DNA from: Salaquimonas sp.
GTDB lineage: Bacteria; Pseudomonadota; Alphaproteobacteria; Rhizobiales; Rhizobiaceae
Reading direction: 5' to 3'
Length of the DNA: 64,000 nt
Assembly: GCA_022340185.1 (NCBI GenBank)
Contig: JAJDOK010000032.1
Span: 23,188-87,187 of the forward strand
Translations under genes and position numbers: made by a program
Shown: positions 1 through 12,146 of the stretch, piece after piece
Position numbering within the stretch: the stretch's first letter is position 1
How the letters are laid out: each line of letters opens with the position of its first letter
Notes under the pieces: generated by a model
Told to the model about the DNA's origin: nothing
What the model saw: only the letters and a program-made list of their open reading frames with translations
Databases searched by the model: none

Positions 1-2644
<2,644 letters not shown>

Positions 2645-2657
2645 CGAACCGCCGCGT

Positions 2658-3002
2658 CTAGGTCTCGCTCCATACTGCCATCTCGTTGCCGCCCGGCTCG
2701 CGGAAATGAAGTCGCCGCCCGCCCGGAAACGCATAGGCCGGACGCAAGATTTCCCCGCCGGCTGCCACAATGCGCTTCTCAGCCTCCTCCAGATTGCCTG
2801 TCTTGAGAATGACAAGCGGCGCACCGCCGGACCGCTCCCCGGTTCCGTCGATGCCGCCATCGATCCCCGCATCCGCGAAGGCCTGGTAGGTCGGACCGTA
2901 ATCGGCAAACGACCAGTCGAACGCCTTGGTGAAGAATTTCTTCGACGCTGCAATGTCACCGCTGGCAAACTCGACATAGTCGATTTTCAAATCGTCGCTC
3001 AT
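2658..3002 (-). CDS. VOC (glyoxalase/bleomycin-resistance fold) family protein
   Basis: A 114-residue single-module VOC protein. It opens with KIDYVEFASGDIAASKKFF, the first beta-alpha unit with its substrate-pair strand, and ends with LHFREPGGNEMAVW, the usual closing strand of the family (F.DP.GN...W). VOC proteins pair modules to make a metal site for lactoylglutathione lyase, dioxygenase or resistance functions; the exact reaction cannot be read here. Convergent with secA, and divergent from nothing obvious. Length is normal for a one-domain member. Confidence 0.85.
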   Translation of the reverse strand: MSDDLKIDYVEFASGDIAASKKFFTKAFDWSFADYGPTYQAFADAGIDGGIDGTGERSGGAPLVILKTGNLEEAEKRIVAAGGEILRPAYAFPGGRRLHFREPGGNEMAVWSET

Positions 3003-3082
3003 GCTTTTATCTCCCGTAAATTGTTCCCTTTTTGTTCTATTTTATCGACGCGATGTTTGCAAGCCGACTCACAGTGCGACGG

Positions 3083-3358
3083 TCACGCTGCCGCGCGACG
3101 CGGCACCCTGACACGGCGGAAGATTTCCACGATCCCCGAACGCGTACAGGCGACCGCACCCATCCTCAGTGCGCGGTCGCGCTCAATTCCGGTAATGTCG
3201 TAATGCGGCGCGCTCGTCTTCGGCGGCCCCTGATAGGACAGCCTGTGCACGCCCAGGCGGTGGGCGAAACGGTGCAGTTCGGCCTCGTCATCGGCCAGCA
3301 GATGGCACCATTTACGGCCCTTCCAGTGCCAGATCGCATCGTCGACATAAACCGCCAT
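3083..3358 (-). CDS. DUF4031 domain-containing protein
   Basis: A 91-residue protein starting MAVYVDDAIWHWKGRKWCHLLADD, which matches the DUF4031 family (short cytosolic proteins with conserved aromatic and Asp/His residues, function unknown). The ORF track extends the frame to 3472, but the extra 38 residues look like shadow sequence against the L,D-transpeptidase 3' end, and the internal ATG at 3358 begins exactly at the family's N terminus. I cannot assign a reaction. Confidence 0.75.
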   Translation of the reverse strand: MAVYVDDAIWHWKGRKWCHLLADDEAELHRFAHRLGVHRLSYQGPPKTSAPHYDITGIERDRALRMGAVACTRSGIVEIFRRVRVPRRAAA

Positions 3359-3438
3359 GAATCGCCCTTCATGTTCGCTGACCCGCGATGATTTTACGGT
3401 TGCCGGCACCAGGTCAAGCCCGCAGGAAGCAGGCGCGC

Positions 3439-4527
3439 CTACCCTTTCGGCGAGAACAGCCTTTGCAGCCAATTCTTCTTCTTGGCCGATGCGGCCTCGG
3501 CGCTGAGCGGCGAAGGTTGGGGAACCGGGACTGCTTCACCGGCATTGGTGGTCGTCGCAGCACTTTCCTCGGCAGGTTGTGCCGCAGCCGCCGCAGGCGC
3601 GGTGTTCGTGTCCTGCGATATGTTCGCCACGCTCGTCTTGCCGGCAAACAGGTCGCGGATCGCCTTCTTCTTCAGGACTTCCTCGAAAACTTCCTCGTCC
3701 TTCGTCACCTTCTGCGAATAGGCGAGCGCCAGGCTGTCGGGCGTCGTCGTCTCGGGGCAGGCGCGGGTCGGCTTGAAGTCCTTTTCGTCTTCCGCGATGC
3801 GGTTGAACACATATTGCCGGTCGCAGACATCGACCTTCGGCGGATGATGCGTGATCGCGAAATGGTCGCTGCCTTCCTTCAGCATCTTCCAGAACTCGAA
3901 ATTCGGATCATCCTTGTGCAGGGCCATGTTCTCCGGCGTCATGCGGAACGGAAAGGCCTGGACCTGGAAGCTCTTCTGGCCGCCCTTGAAGGCTTCGCGC
4001 GCCAGCGAATAGATTTCGCCGATACGTTCGTCCGTCATCGAATAGCAGCCCGCCGACGAACACGCACCGTGCACCATCAGATTGGAGCCGGTACGCCCGT
4101 TGGCGCGGTCATAGCTGTTGGGAAAGCCGATGTTGAAGGACAGGTAGTAGTCCGACTTCGGATTCATCTGGTAGGGATTGATGGTGTAGAACCCTTCAGG
4201 CGCCTGGCGGTCGCCCTCCTTGAATTTCGGCCCCAGCTTGCCCGACCATTTGCAGATCTGGTAGGTCTCGAGCAGGTCGTATTCGCCCTTGTCGGTCTGC
4301 TTCCAGACTTCCAGCTCGCTTTCTTCCTTGAAGATGCGGATCATGATCGGCGAGGCCGCCGTCATGCCCTTGGCCTTCATCTTCTTGACGAGCTTCTGCG
4401 AGATCGGTGTCTCTGCCTTGGGGAAGAGCGAGATCATGCCGCCGTCCTGACAGCCGCCGGCGAAGAGCGCCAGCGCCAGCAGGCCCATCGCGGCCGTCAG
4501 CCTCCAACCCTTGGTCTTCCCGATCAT
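3439..4527 (-). CDS. Murein L,D-transpeptidase (YkuD fold) lipoprotein
   Basis: A 362-residue envelope enzyme that would make or remodel 3-3 peptidoglycan cross-links or attach proteins to peptidoglycan. The N terminus is a lipoprotein signal (LLALALFAGGC, Cys at about residue 26). The YkuD domain follows with the catalytic signature MVHGACSSAGCYSM, giving the conserved His and nucleophilic Cys. The last ~80 residues are Ala/Pro-rich (AAAAAQPAEESAATTTNAGE), a flexible wall-spanning tail. Closest in style to the YafK-type branch. The accA gene lies upstream on the same strand after 187 bp, so it may be separately transcribed. Confidence 0.9.
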   Translation of the reverse strand: MIGKTKGWRLTAAMGLLALALFAGGCQDGGMISLFPKAETPISQKLVKKMKAKGMTAASPIMIRIFKEESELEVWKQTDKGEYDLLETYQICKWSGKLGPKFKEGDRQAPEGFYTINPYQMNPKSDYYLSFNIGFPNSYDRANGRTGSNLMVHGACSSAGCYSMTDERIGEIYSLAREAFKGGQKSFQVQAFPFRMTPENMALHKDDPNFEFWKMLKEGSDHFAITHHPPKVDVCDRQYVFNRIAEDEKDFKPTRACPETTTPDSLALAYSQKVTKDEEVFEEVLKKKAIRDLFAGKTSVANISQDTNTAPAAAAAQPAEESAATTTNAGEAVPVPQPSPLSAEAASAKKKNWLQRLFSPKG

Positions 4528-4714
4528 CTTGCCCTTGCTGTCTGCCGAGTCTTGTCCCGTTCCCGCGCCTGGCGCTTGGCGAACTGATTCGTCAGATTAC
4601 CCCGCCAGTCATCTAAATGTCCGGGATTCCGGATACCGGTTCAAGGTTTATAACCGGTTTCCTTCACTCCGAACGGGGCCAAATTTGGGCCGAGAGCCAT
4701 TTCCACACGGCTTA

Positions 4715-5671
4715 TCAGGCGAGATTGCGGCCTATTGCAAGGAACTTCTCGCGGCGCTGCTGGCGCAATGCGTCGCCGTCTAGGCCGCCCAGTTCCTCCA
4801 GTGCGCTGCGTATAGTCTCGCCCGTGTCCGCGAGCACGCCGGCCGGCTCGCGATGCGCTCCGCCAACCGGTTCGGCGATAATGCCATCGATCACGCCAAG
4901 CTGCTGAAGGTCCTGCGCGGTGATCTTCATCGATGTCGCGACATCCTTTGCCTTCGCCGCATCGCGCCACAGGATCGAAGCGGCGGCTTCGGGCGAGGCG
5001 ACGGAGTAGATCGAATGCTGAAGCATGTAGACCCGGTTGGCCGTCGCAATCGCCATCGCGCCGCCTGAACCGCCCTCGCCGACGACAACCGAGACAAGAG
5101 GCACCCGGATGTTGAGGCATTTCTCGATCGAACGGGCAATCGCTTCCGCCTGGCCGCGTTCTTCCGCTCCGACACCCGGAAACGCGCCGGCGGTATCGAC
5201 CAGCGTGATGACGGGGATGTCAAACCGGTCGGCAAGATCCATGATCCGGATCGCCTTCCTGTATCCCTCGGGCCGCGCCATGCCGAAATTATGTTTCAGC
5301 CGGCTTTCGGTGTCGGCGCCCTTTTCATGGCCGATGACGGCGACGGACTCGCCGTCGAACCGGCCGAATCCTGCGACAATCGCCATATCCTCGCCGAAAT
5401 AGCGATCGCCCGACAATGGCGTGAAATCGGTAATGAAGGCTCCCAGATAGTCCTTGAAATGCGGCCGGTCGGGATGGCGGGCGATCTGCGTCTTGTGCCA
5501 GGGCGTCAGCTTCGAATACAGATCGTTGAGCGTCTCGTTCGCCCTGATCTCCAGCTTCTCGATTTCGCCCGACAGATCAACGTTTTCGTCGCCCTCGGAC
5601 ATGGTGCGCAATTCGTGGATTTTTCCCTCGATATCGGCAACCGGCTTTTCGAATTCGAGATAGCTGCGCAT
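4715..5671 (-). CDS. accA: Acetyl-CoA carboxylase carboxyltransferase subunit alpha
   Basis: The 318-residue alpha subunit of the heterotetrameric carboxyltransferase, which moves the carboxyl group from biotin on AccB to acetyl-CoA to give malonyl-CoA for fatty acid synthesis. The N-terminal coiled region LEFEKPVADIEGKIHELR is typical of AccA, and the crotonase-like core carries GHEKGADTESRLKHNFGMARPEGYRKA, DTAGAFPGVGAEERGQ and VVGEGGSGGAMAIA. Length is normal. It lies between xerD and the L,D-transpeptidase, an order seen in many Rhizobiales (recall, not searched). Confidence 0.98.
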   Translation of the reverse strand: MRSYLEFEKPVADIEGKIHELRTMSEGDENVDLSGEIEKLEIRANETLNDLYSKLTPWHKTQIARHPDRPHFKDYLGAFITDFTPLSGDRYFGEDMAIVAGFGRFDGESVAVIGHEKGADTESRLKHNFGMARPEGYRKAIRIMDLADRFDIPVITLVDTAGAFPGVGAEERGQAEAIARSIEKCLNIRVPLVSVVVGEGGSGGAMAIATANRVYMLQHSIYSVASPEAAASILWRDAAKAKDVATSMKITAQDLQQLGVIDGIIAEPVGGAHREPAGVLADTGETIRSALEELGGLDGDALRQQRREKFLAIGRNLA

Positions 5672-5839
5672 TCACCAGACTTCTTGTTTTGTTGGGATGG
5701 ATGCCGAAGGCCGCGGCCCATGAGGTCGGTTCCAGGCGGTGACCTCAAAATCGCGCGGCACACTGGCTTTTGGGGTCAATAATGTCAATATTTTGTGCAG
5801 GCGCGAAGAAAGCGCCTTTTACCCCGCCCGATCGCCGTT

Positions 5840-6781
5840 TCACTTCCCCGGACGCGCCAGTGGATGGCCTTCCTCGACCAGCCGGCGGAGCCTCTCGTCG
5901 AGGATATGGGTATAGATTTGCGTTGTGGATATGTCGGCATGGCCGAGCAATTGCTGCACGACGCGCAAATCTGCCCCGTTCTGCAACAGATGGCTGGCGA
6001 AAGCGTGACGCAGCACATGCGGTGACAGTTTCGAAGCGTCGAGACCGGCGCGAACGGCCAAATCCTTCAAATCCCGCGCGAAGGCCTGCCGCGTAACATG
6101 ACCCTCGGCCGAGGAAGCCGGGAACAGGAATTCGGTCGATCTTGCCTTGTCGACAGCCCCCTTTCCGGCTTGTTTGCGCGCCGCCAGATAAGTGTCGATC
6201 GCCGCCTTGGAACGTTCCGACAGGGGTACGATGCGTTCGCGTCCACCCTTGCCGGTGATCGAGAGAAAGGGCTGGTTCGGCCTTGCTGCGCCGGCAGGCA
6301 GGCTTACCAGTTCGCTGACCCGCATGCCGGTCGCATAGATCAGCTCGACCAGCGCCAGCATGCGCGCTGCCCGCACTTTCGCACTTGGCCGCCTTGCCGA
6401 TTCCGCTTCGCTTTCCGCCTGCCCGATCAGACGGTCGACTTCCTCGATACGCATCACCTTTGGCAGCGGGCGGCCTGGCTTGGGTGCCGATACGGGTCCG
6501 CTCGGATCGTCGCCCCGCAGCCCCTCGGCAAACAGGAAACGATGGAACTGCCGGATCGCCGAAAGGTGCCGCGCCTGCGTCGTTGCGGCAAAACCGACGC
6601 GTGCCAGCATCTCCATATGCTTCTTGATATCGTCGGCCTCGGCGGTTTTGAAATCCCTGCCGGTACCTTCCAGAAAAGCGCGATAGGCCTCCAGATCGCG
6701 GGCATAGGATTCAAGCGTGTTCTTCGCCGCGCCGCGCTCGGCGCTCATCATCTCGAGGAAATTGTCGATCAGGTGGTGCAT
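5840..6781 (-). CDS. xerD: Site-specific tyrosine recombinase XerD
   Basis: A 313-residue recombinase that with XerC resolves chromosome dimers at dif. It has an N-terminal SAM-like core-binding domain (FLEMMSAERGAAKNTLESYARDL) and a C-terminal catalytic domain with the Arg in YATGMRVSELVSL, the HxLRH box (SPHVLRHAFASHLL) and HADISTTQIYTHI holding the nucleophilic Tyr. The conserved housekeeping location next to accA and aroK, and the absence of att-like repeats, argue for chromosomal XerD rather than a mobile-element integrase. Confidence 0.95.
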   Translation of the reverse strand: MHHLIDNFLEMMSAERGAAKNTLESYARDLEAYRAFLEGTGRDFKTAEADDIKKHMEMLARVGFAATTQARHLSAIRQFHRFLFAEGLRGDDPSGPVSAPKPGRPLPKVMRIEEVDRLIGQAESEAESARRPSAKVRAARMLALVELIYATGMRVSELVSLPAGAARPNQPFLSITGKGGRERIVPLSERSKAAIDTYLAARKQAGKGAVDKARSTEFLFPASSAEGHVTRQAFARDLKDLAVRAGLDASKLSPHVLRHAFASHLLQNGADLRVVQQLLGHADISTTQIYTHILDERLRRLVEEGHPLARPGK

Positions 6782-6802
6782 TCCACCTCGTTTCCTGCCC
6801 GC

Positions 6803-6949
6803 CTATTGCGGCTTCAGCTTGGCCGGCGGAATGCGCACGGTCATTTCGCGTTGGTTCGGCTCGACCATGGTCGCCAGTGCCACCATGCCGCCATAGATGC
6901 CGCCGGCAATGATCGCGCAGATCACCAGAAACCGAATCAGACTTGGCAT
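6803..6949 (-). CDS. Conserved 48-aa single-pass membrane protein
   Basis: This 48-residue ORF is too short to be listed on its own; the track shows it as the tail of a longer spurious frame. It reads MPSLIRFLVICAIIAGGIYGGMVALATMVEPNQREM and so on: one N-terminal transmembrane helix, then a short tail ending IPPAKLKPQ. I recall closely similar short proteins at this site, between xerD and aroK, in other Rhizobiales, which supports the ATG at 6949. It ends 21 bp before xerD starts and is co-directional with it. Function unknown. Confidence 0.7.
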   Translation of the reverse strand: MPSLIRFLVICAIIAGGIYGGMVALATMVEPNQREMTVRIPPAKLKPQ

Positions 6950-7165
6950 GAATTCGTCCCGTACGCTCCCGCCGCCCCGCACGTTCTTCACATGTCGTTG
7001 AGGGCCTTTATGGGAAAACCATTGAAAAATGGCAAGCTTGGCGGGTCGGCGGCGTGGCTGGCGGCACCCTTGCCACTTGACGAAACCGCGCCGATGGTAT
7101 GCAACCGCCGCACATTTCAAGGGTTCCGCGCAACCTCGGCGCCAGATCGACGCGGAAGACGGGTA

Positions 7166-7762
7166 ATGAGAAAGGCAGAACGGATTCATATTATCAGGAC
7201 CGCCCTTGACGGACGCAGCATCGTCTTCGTCGGCATGATGGGTTGCGGCAAGTCGGCAATCGGCCGCCTCATCGCCGCCGAACTCGACCTGCTCTATTTC
7301 GATTCCGACACCGAGATCACCGCAGCCGCAGATCTGAGTGTGGCGGAAATATTCGAGCGTTTTGGCGAGGACTATTTCCGCAGGGGAGAGGAGCGCGTCA
7401 TTGCCCGCCTTCTTGGCGAGGGACCTGCCGTCATCTCGCTGGGTGGCGGTGCGTTCATGTCGCCGACAACCCGCGAGGAAATCGCGGCAAAAGCCATCTC
7501 CATCTGGCTCAAGGCCGATATCGACCTGCTTATGAGCCGCGTCATGCGCCGGCCCGGCACGCGGCCGCTGCTCGAAACCGGCGATCCGAGGGCGAAGCTG
7601 ACCGAGCTTCTGGATAAACGCTCGCCGGTCTACGCGCTTGCCGACCTGCATGTCGAATCATCGCGCATGTCGAAGAAGCAGACCTGCGAAAACGTGCTGA
7701 AAAGCCTCCAGGCATGGTTGGCAGAACATGGCGCCGACAACCGGCTGGCGAAGGTGAAATGA
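7166..7762 (+). CDS. aroK: Shikimate kinase
   Basis: Phosphorylates shikimate with ATP in the chorismate pathway. The P-loop is in VFVGMMGCGKSAIGRL; substrate-binding DSDTEIT and the GGGAF motif (VISLGGGAF) follow, then the lid RPGTRPLLE. The track's 554-aa frame starts far upstream, antisense to xerD; the ATG at 7166 gives 198 residues, the family size with a short N-terminal extension. The stop overlaps the aroB start (ATGA), so aroK, aroB and the CBS-domain protein form one translationally coupled operon. Confidence 0.95.
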   Translation: MRKAERIHIIRTALDGRSIVFVGMMGCGKSAIGRLIAAELDLLYFDSDTEITAAADLSVAEIFERFGEDYFRRGEERVIARLLGEGPAVISLGGGAFMSPTTREEIAAKAISIWLKADIDLLMSRVMRRPGTRPLLETGDPRAKLTELLDKRSPVYALADLHVESSRMSKKQTCENVLKSLQAWLAEHGADNRLAKVK

Positions 7763-8886
7763 CCGAGACCGTCACCGTCGAACTGGGCAAGAGATCCTAT
7801 CGCATCGACATTGGCGCCGGGTTGATCGAAGGCGCGGGCGAGGTGGTCACCGCGCAGCGCCCCGGCGTGCGCTGCGCCATCGTCACCGATGACAATGTCG
7901 ATGCCGCTCACGGCGATGCCCTGCGCGCCTCTCTCGACAAGGCCGGTATCGGCCACACCACGCTGAGCGTGCCACCCGGCGAACCGTCGAAATGCTATGC
8001 CATGTTCGAGAAGGTCGTGAACGGTCTGCTTGAGGCAAGGCTCGAACGGGGCGATCTGGTGTTGGCGCTGGGCGGGGGCGTTGTCGGCGACCTCGCCGGC
8101 TTCGCCGCTTCCGTCACCAGAAGGGGCATGGATTTCGTCCAGATCCCGACCTCGCTGCTTGCCCAGGTCGATTCCTCCGTCGGCGGCAAGACCGGCATCA
8201 ACGCGCCTGCCGGCAAGAATCTCGTCGGCGCCTTCCACCAGCCCGTCCTGGTGCTGGCCGATACCGGCGCACTGGCCACGCTGCCGCCGCGCGAATTCCG
8301 CGCCGGTTACGCCGAGGTTGCCAAGTACGGCTTGATCGACCGTCCGGATTTCTTCCAGTGGCTGGAAAAAAACAGCGATGAGGTCTTCGCTTTCGGGCCG
8401 GCGCTCGCGCAGGCGATCGCGGCAAGCTGCCGCGCCAAGGCCGAAATCGTCGTCGCCGACGAGACCGAGAAGGGCCAGCGCGCCCTGCTCAATCTCGGCC
8501 ACACCTTCGCCCATGCGCTCGAAGGCGCATGCGGCTACGACGGTGCGCGGCTGGTTCATGGCGAGGCGGTTGCCATCGGTCTGGTGCTGGCGCACGAATT
8601 CTCCAACCGGATGAACCTCTGCGACGCCGACACGGTCGTGCGCGTGTGCGATCATCTGAAAAAGGTCGGCCTGCCGACGAAGATTGGCGACATTCCTGGA
8701 CCTCGTCTCGATGCCGACACGCTGTCGCGTTTCATCGCCCAGGACAAGAAGGTCAAGCGCGGCCGCCTGACCTTCATTCTTACAAAAGGCCTCGGCCAGT
8801 CCTATATTGCCGACGACGTTCCCCCCGATGAAGTACTTGCTTTCCTGAAGGAAAAACTGACGCCCTCTGGGAATAATCTGTCATGA
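7759..8886 (+). CDS. aroB: 3-dehydroquinate synthase
   Basis: Converts DAHP to 3-dehydroquinate, using NAD and a divalent metal, in the chorismate pathway. The 375-residue protein shows the NAD-binding glycine patch (LALGGGVVGDLAGFAAS), QIPTSLLAQVDSSVGGKTGIN, and metal-binding LNLGHTFAHALE and LVHGEAVAIG. The start at 7759 overlaps the aroK stop by 4 bp and replaces the track's upstream GTG. The 3' end overlaps the next gene by 4 bp as well. Confidence 0.97.
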   Translation: MTETVTVELGKRSYRIDIGAGLIEGAGEVVTAQRPGVRCAIVTDDNVDAAHGDALRASLDKAGIGHTTLSVPPGEPSKCYAMFEKVVNGLLEARLERGDLVLALGGGVVGDLAGFAASVTRRGMDFVQIPTSLLAQVDSSVGGKTGINAPAGKNLVGAFHQPVLVLADTGALATLPPREFRAGYAEVAKYGLIDRPDFFQWLEKNSDEVFAFGPALAQAIAASCRAKAEIVVADETEKGQRALLNLGHTFAHALEGACGYDGARLVHGEAVAIGLVLAHEFSNRMNLCDADTVVRVCDHLKKVGLPTKIGDIPGPRLDADTLSRFIAQDKKVKRGRLTFILTKGLGQSYIADDVPPDEVLAFLKEKLTPSGNNLS

Positions 8887-10142
8887 CATCCGATTACTGG
8901 ATTTTGCTGTCCGTCATTGTCGCCCTGATTGTCGCTTCGGGTTTCTTTTCGGGCTCCGAAACTGCACTGACTGCCGTCTCGCGGGCACGCATGCATCTGC
9001 TGGAAAAGAACGGCGACAAACGTGCCGCGATCGTCAACGCACTGATCAACCGGCGTGACCGCCTGATCGGCGCGCTTCTGATCGGCAACAATCTGGTCAA
9101 CATCCTGGCTTCCGTACTGGCGACCAGCGCCTTTTTGAAATTGTTCGGCGATACCGGCCTGGTCATCGCCACCATCGCCATGACCGTCGTCATCGTCATC
9201 TTCGCGGAGATCACGCCGAAGAGCTGGGCGATCTCGAGCGCCGACAGGTTCGCGCTCGCCGTCGCGCCGCTCGTCGGTTTCGTCGTCGCCGTGCTGGCGC
9301 CTTTCGCCAATGTGACGAGTTTCATCGTTCGCGGGATTCTCAGGCCTTTCGGCATCCACTTCGATGCGACCCAGTCCATGCTGAGCGCGCATGAGGAATT
9401 GCGCGGCGCCGTCGAGGTGCTGCACCGCGAAGGTTCCGTCGTCAAGGACGACCGCTACCGCCTCGGCGGCATCCTCGACCTGCACGAACTGGAAGTCTCC
9501 GACGTGATGATCCACCGCACCAAGATGCTGTCGATCAATTGCGATGATCCGGCCGAGGCGATCGTGCGCCAGATCCTCGACAGCCCCTATACGCGCATTC
9601 CCGTGTGGAAGAATGAGGCCGAGAACATTGTCGGCATCGTCCATGCCAAGGACGTGCTGCGCTTTGTCGGTTCGAACGAGGACCTGACGAAATTCGACGT
9701 CATGAAGATCGCGGCCAAGCCCTGGTTCGTGCCCGAGACGACGACACTTCAGGACCAGCTCAACGCCTTCCTGCGCAAGAAGGCGCATATCGCGCTGGTC
9801 GTCGACGAATATGGCGAGGTCAAGGGCATCGTCACGCTGGAGGACATCCTGGAGGAGATCGTCGGCGAGATCGCCGACGAGCACGATATCGAGGTTTCCG
9901 GCGTGCAGACCCAGGCAGACGGTTCCGTCATCGTCGACGGTTCGGTGCCGATCCGCGATTTGAACCGCGCGCTTGACTGGGAATTGCCCGACGACGAGGC
10001 GACCACGGTCGCCGGCCTCGTTATTCACGAAGCGCAAACGATTCCCGAGGAAAAGCAGGCTTTCACCTTCTACGGCAAGCGCTTCGTCGTCATGCACCGC
10101 GAGAAGAACCGCCTGACGCAATTGCGGATCAGAAACCTCTGA
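8883..10142 (+). CDS. CNNM/CorC-HlyC family membrane protein (DUF21-CBS-CBS-CorC)
   Basis: A 419-residue inner-membrane protein of the CNNM/CorB type, linked in other bacteria to Mg2+/Co2+ efflux. Order: four-helix DUF21 membrane domain (residues about 1-190, including SGFFSGSETALTAVSRAR and NNLVNILASVLAT), tandem CBS domains (about 200-325, including VVDEYGEVKGIVTLEDILEE), then the C-terminal CorC/HlyC transporter-associated domain (about 335-415). The start ATG overlaps the aroB stop. The metal role is from family knowledge, not visible here. Confidence 0.93.
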   Translation: MTSDYWILLSVIVALIVASGFFSGSETALTAVSRARMHLLEKNGDKRAAIVNALINRRDRLIGALLIGNNLVNILASVLATSAFLKLFGDTGLVIATIAMTVVIVIFAEITPKSWAISSADRFALAVAPLVGFVVAVLAPFANVTSFIVRGILRPFGIHFDATQSMLSAHEELRGAVEVLHREGSVVKDDRYRLGGILDLHELEVSDVMIHRTKMLSINCDDPAEAIVRQILDSPYTRIPVWKNEAENIVGIVHAKDVLRFVGSNEDLTKFDVMKIAAKPWFVPETTTLQDQLNAFLRKKAHIALVVDEYGEVKGIVTLEDILEEIVGEIADEHDIEVSGVQTQADGSVIVDGSVPIRDLNRALDWELPDDEATTVAGLVIHEAQTIPEEKQAFTFYGKRFVVMHREKNRLTQLRIRNL

Positions 10143-10238
10143 GCCTTTGGAAGGTTCATCCCTCCCGTCGCGCACAGCCGCACCGGTTGTGCCATATTGC
10201 GCTTCGGCAAGCACCGCGAAACAGGAATGGGCACCGGC

Positions 10239-12122
10239 ATGGCGTTGACCGAAACGCGGCAAATCGCGCATGAAGTGATGGCTGCCTACCGCACGGCGTG
10301 GCGCCATCTGCGCCCGCTGTTCGCCGCCTATCTGTTCGTCCGACTGCTCGCGCTGGCGATTTTCGCGCCACTCGCCACGTTGCTGCTTTCGCTGGCGATC
10401 AGAACCAGCGGCCGCAGTGCCTTCACCGACCAGGAGATCGCCTATTTCCTGGCGACCCCGGCCGGCCTTGCCGGCATGGCAGTGGCCGGCGCCTTGCTGA
10501 TCGTCGCGTTCGTTCTCGACATTTCGCTCATGACCGCCATCCTTCGCACTGGCGAGCACACCATGACAGGAGCGGTGCAGGCCGGGCTGCGTCTGGCCTT
10601 TGGCCGCGTCACCGTCCTGTTCCGCTTCGCCTTGCGCCTGCTTGCCTATGTCGTGGCGATTGCCCTGCCCTTCCTTGTCGTGGCCAGCGCGATCGCCTGG
10701 TTCGCGTTGCGCAGCTACGATATCAACTACTACCTGACCTACTGGCCGCCCACATTCATTTTTGCGGCCATTGCGATCGCGCTGGTGGCCTGTGCCGCCA
10801 TCGTGGTGCTGATCAGGCAATTGTCGGGTTGGTGCATCGCGCTGCACCTTATCGTGTTCAGGCGCATTTCGCCGAGGCTGGCTTTTGGCCAAAGCAGGCA
10901 AATGCTTTTTGGCCATCGCCGCAAACTGGTCGCAAGCATCGTCGCCTGGATTGCCGCGCGCATCGTGCTTGGACTTGCCCCGACAATCGTCGCGGGTTTG
11001 CTGATTGAGTTTGTTTCGGATGCTTTCGGCGCCCGACTGCACATCGCTGCCATCCTCGTGATCGCCGTCCTGATTGTGTGGGCGTTCGCCAACGCTCTGC
11101 TTCACGCGCTGTCGAACGGTGCGCTGTCCGACCTGCTCTACCGCCTCTACCTGCGCGCCACGCGCGACGAGCCGGAACCTGAAGGAGCTTTTGCGCCCCC
11201 GACGCGACGCGCAAGAACTGCCGGCCTGCCCGCCGCCGGCATTGCTCTTGGCGCGCTCGCCGTCGTCTTCGCCACCATTGTCGGGGCCAACAGATTGCTT
11301 GACCGTATCCAGACACAGCGAACGGTCGAGATCATCGCGCATCGCGGTGCGGCCGCGATCCGGCCTGAAAACACGCTCGCCTCGATCGAAAAGGCGCTGG
11401 AGGACAAGGCCGACTGGGTCGAGATCGACGTCCAGGAAACCGCCGATGGCGAGGTCATCGTCGCCCATGACAGCGACTTCATGAAATTGGCGGGCGTCAA
11501 TCTGAAAACATGGAATGCGACGATGGACGACATCGCCCGCATCGACATCGGCAGCTGGTTCGACCCCGCCTGGTCGAACGAACGCACACCGACATTGCGC
11601 CAGGTGCTGGACAAGGCCAGGGGCCGGGGCAAGGTCATCATCGAGCTCAAATATTACGGCCATGATGTCAAGCTGGAACAGCGCGTCGCAGCCATTGTCG
11701 ATTCGACCGGCATGGCTGCCAACATCGCCGTCATGTCGCTCAAGGCCAAAGGGATAGACAAGATGCACGCGCTGCGCCCCGACTGGCACTATGGCATTCT
11801 CGCGGCCAAGGCGATCGGCAATCTGGCCGCGCTGAACGTCCAGTTCCTCGCGGTCAATACCGGGCAGGTTTCGACGCGTCTCATCAAACAGGCGCATGCG
11901 CAGGGAAAACAGGTCTATGCATGGACCGTCGATGACCCACTGATGATGTCGCGCATGATTTCCATGGGGATCGACGGCCTGATCACCAACGACCCGGCTC
12001 TGGCCCGCCATGTCATGGACGCGCGCAACGGGATCGAGACCTATCAGCGCCTCATGCTGTGGCTGGTCGACCAGTTCCGCATTGGCAGTTTCGATTTTGT
12101 CGCCGACGAAAAGGATGGATGA
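10239..12122 (+). CDS. Membrane-anchored glycerophosphodiester phosphodiesterase
   Basis: About 627 residues. The N-terminal ~340 residues form a multi-pass GDPD-associated membrane domain (several hydrophobic segments such as LLALAIFAPLATLLLSLAI). The C-terminal GDPD TIM-barrel shows HRGAAAIRPENTLASIEKAL, the metal ligands in WVEIDVQETADGEVIVAHD, and IIELKYYG. It would hydrolyse glycerophosphodiesters or a lipid headgroup, with the catalytic domain near the membrane. The TTG start in the track (10197) is doubtful; ATG at 10227 or 10239 is more likely, and 10239 has AGGA about 12 bp upstream. Fusions of this kind are known in the family. Confidence 0.92.
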   Translation: MALTETRQIAHEVMAAYRTAWRHLRPLFAAYLFVRLLALAIFAPLATLLLSLAIRTSGRSAFTDQEIAYFLATPAGLAGMAVAGALLIVAFVLDISLMTAILRTGEHTMTGAVQAGLRLAFGRVTVLFRFALRLLAYVVAIALPFLVVASAIAWFALRSYDINYYLTYWPPTFIFAAIAIALVACAAIVVLIRQLSGWCIALHLIVFRRISPRLAFGQSRQMLFGHRRKLVASIVAWIAARIVLGLAPTIVAGLLIEFVSDAFGARLHIAAILVIAVLIVWAFANALLHALSNGALSDLLYRLYLRATRDEPEPEGAFAPPTRRARTAGLPAAGIALGALAVVFATIVGANRLLDRIQTQRTVEIIAHRGAAAIRPENTLASIEKALEDKADWVEIDVQETADGEVIVAHDSDFMKLAGVNLKTWNATMDDIARIDIGSWFDPAWSNERTPTLRQVLDKARGRGKVIIELKYYGHDVKLEQRVAAIVDSTGMAANIAVMSLKAKGIDKMHALRPDWHYGILAAKAIGNLAALNVQFLAVNTGQVSTRLIKQAHAQGKQVYAWTVDDPLMMSRMISMGIDGLITNDPALARHVMDARNGIETYQRLMLWLVDQFRIGSFDFVADEKDG

Positions 12123-12146
12123 AACGCAGGAGGCACCGAAGCCCGG

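Noticed and set aside
5840-6781. xerD as a mobile-element integrase
   Set aside because: Sequence and the accA/aroK neighbourhood fit housekeeping XerD; no att repeats or cargo genes nearby.
8802-12011. 1069-codon minus-strand ORF
   Set aside because: Antisense to corC and the GDPD gene, both with clear domains; composition (Gln/Asp/His/Arg-rich) is typical of a high-GC shadow frame.
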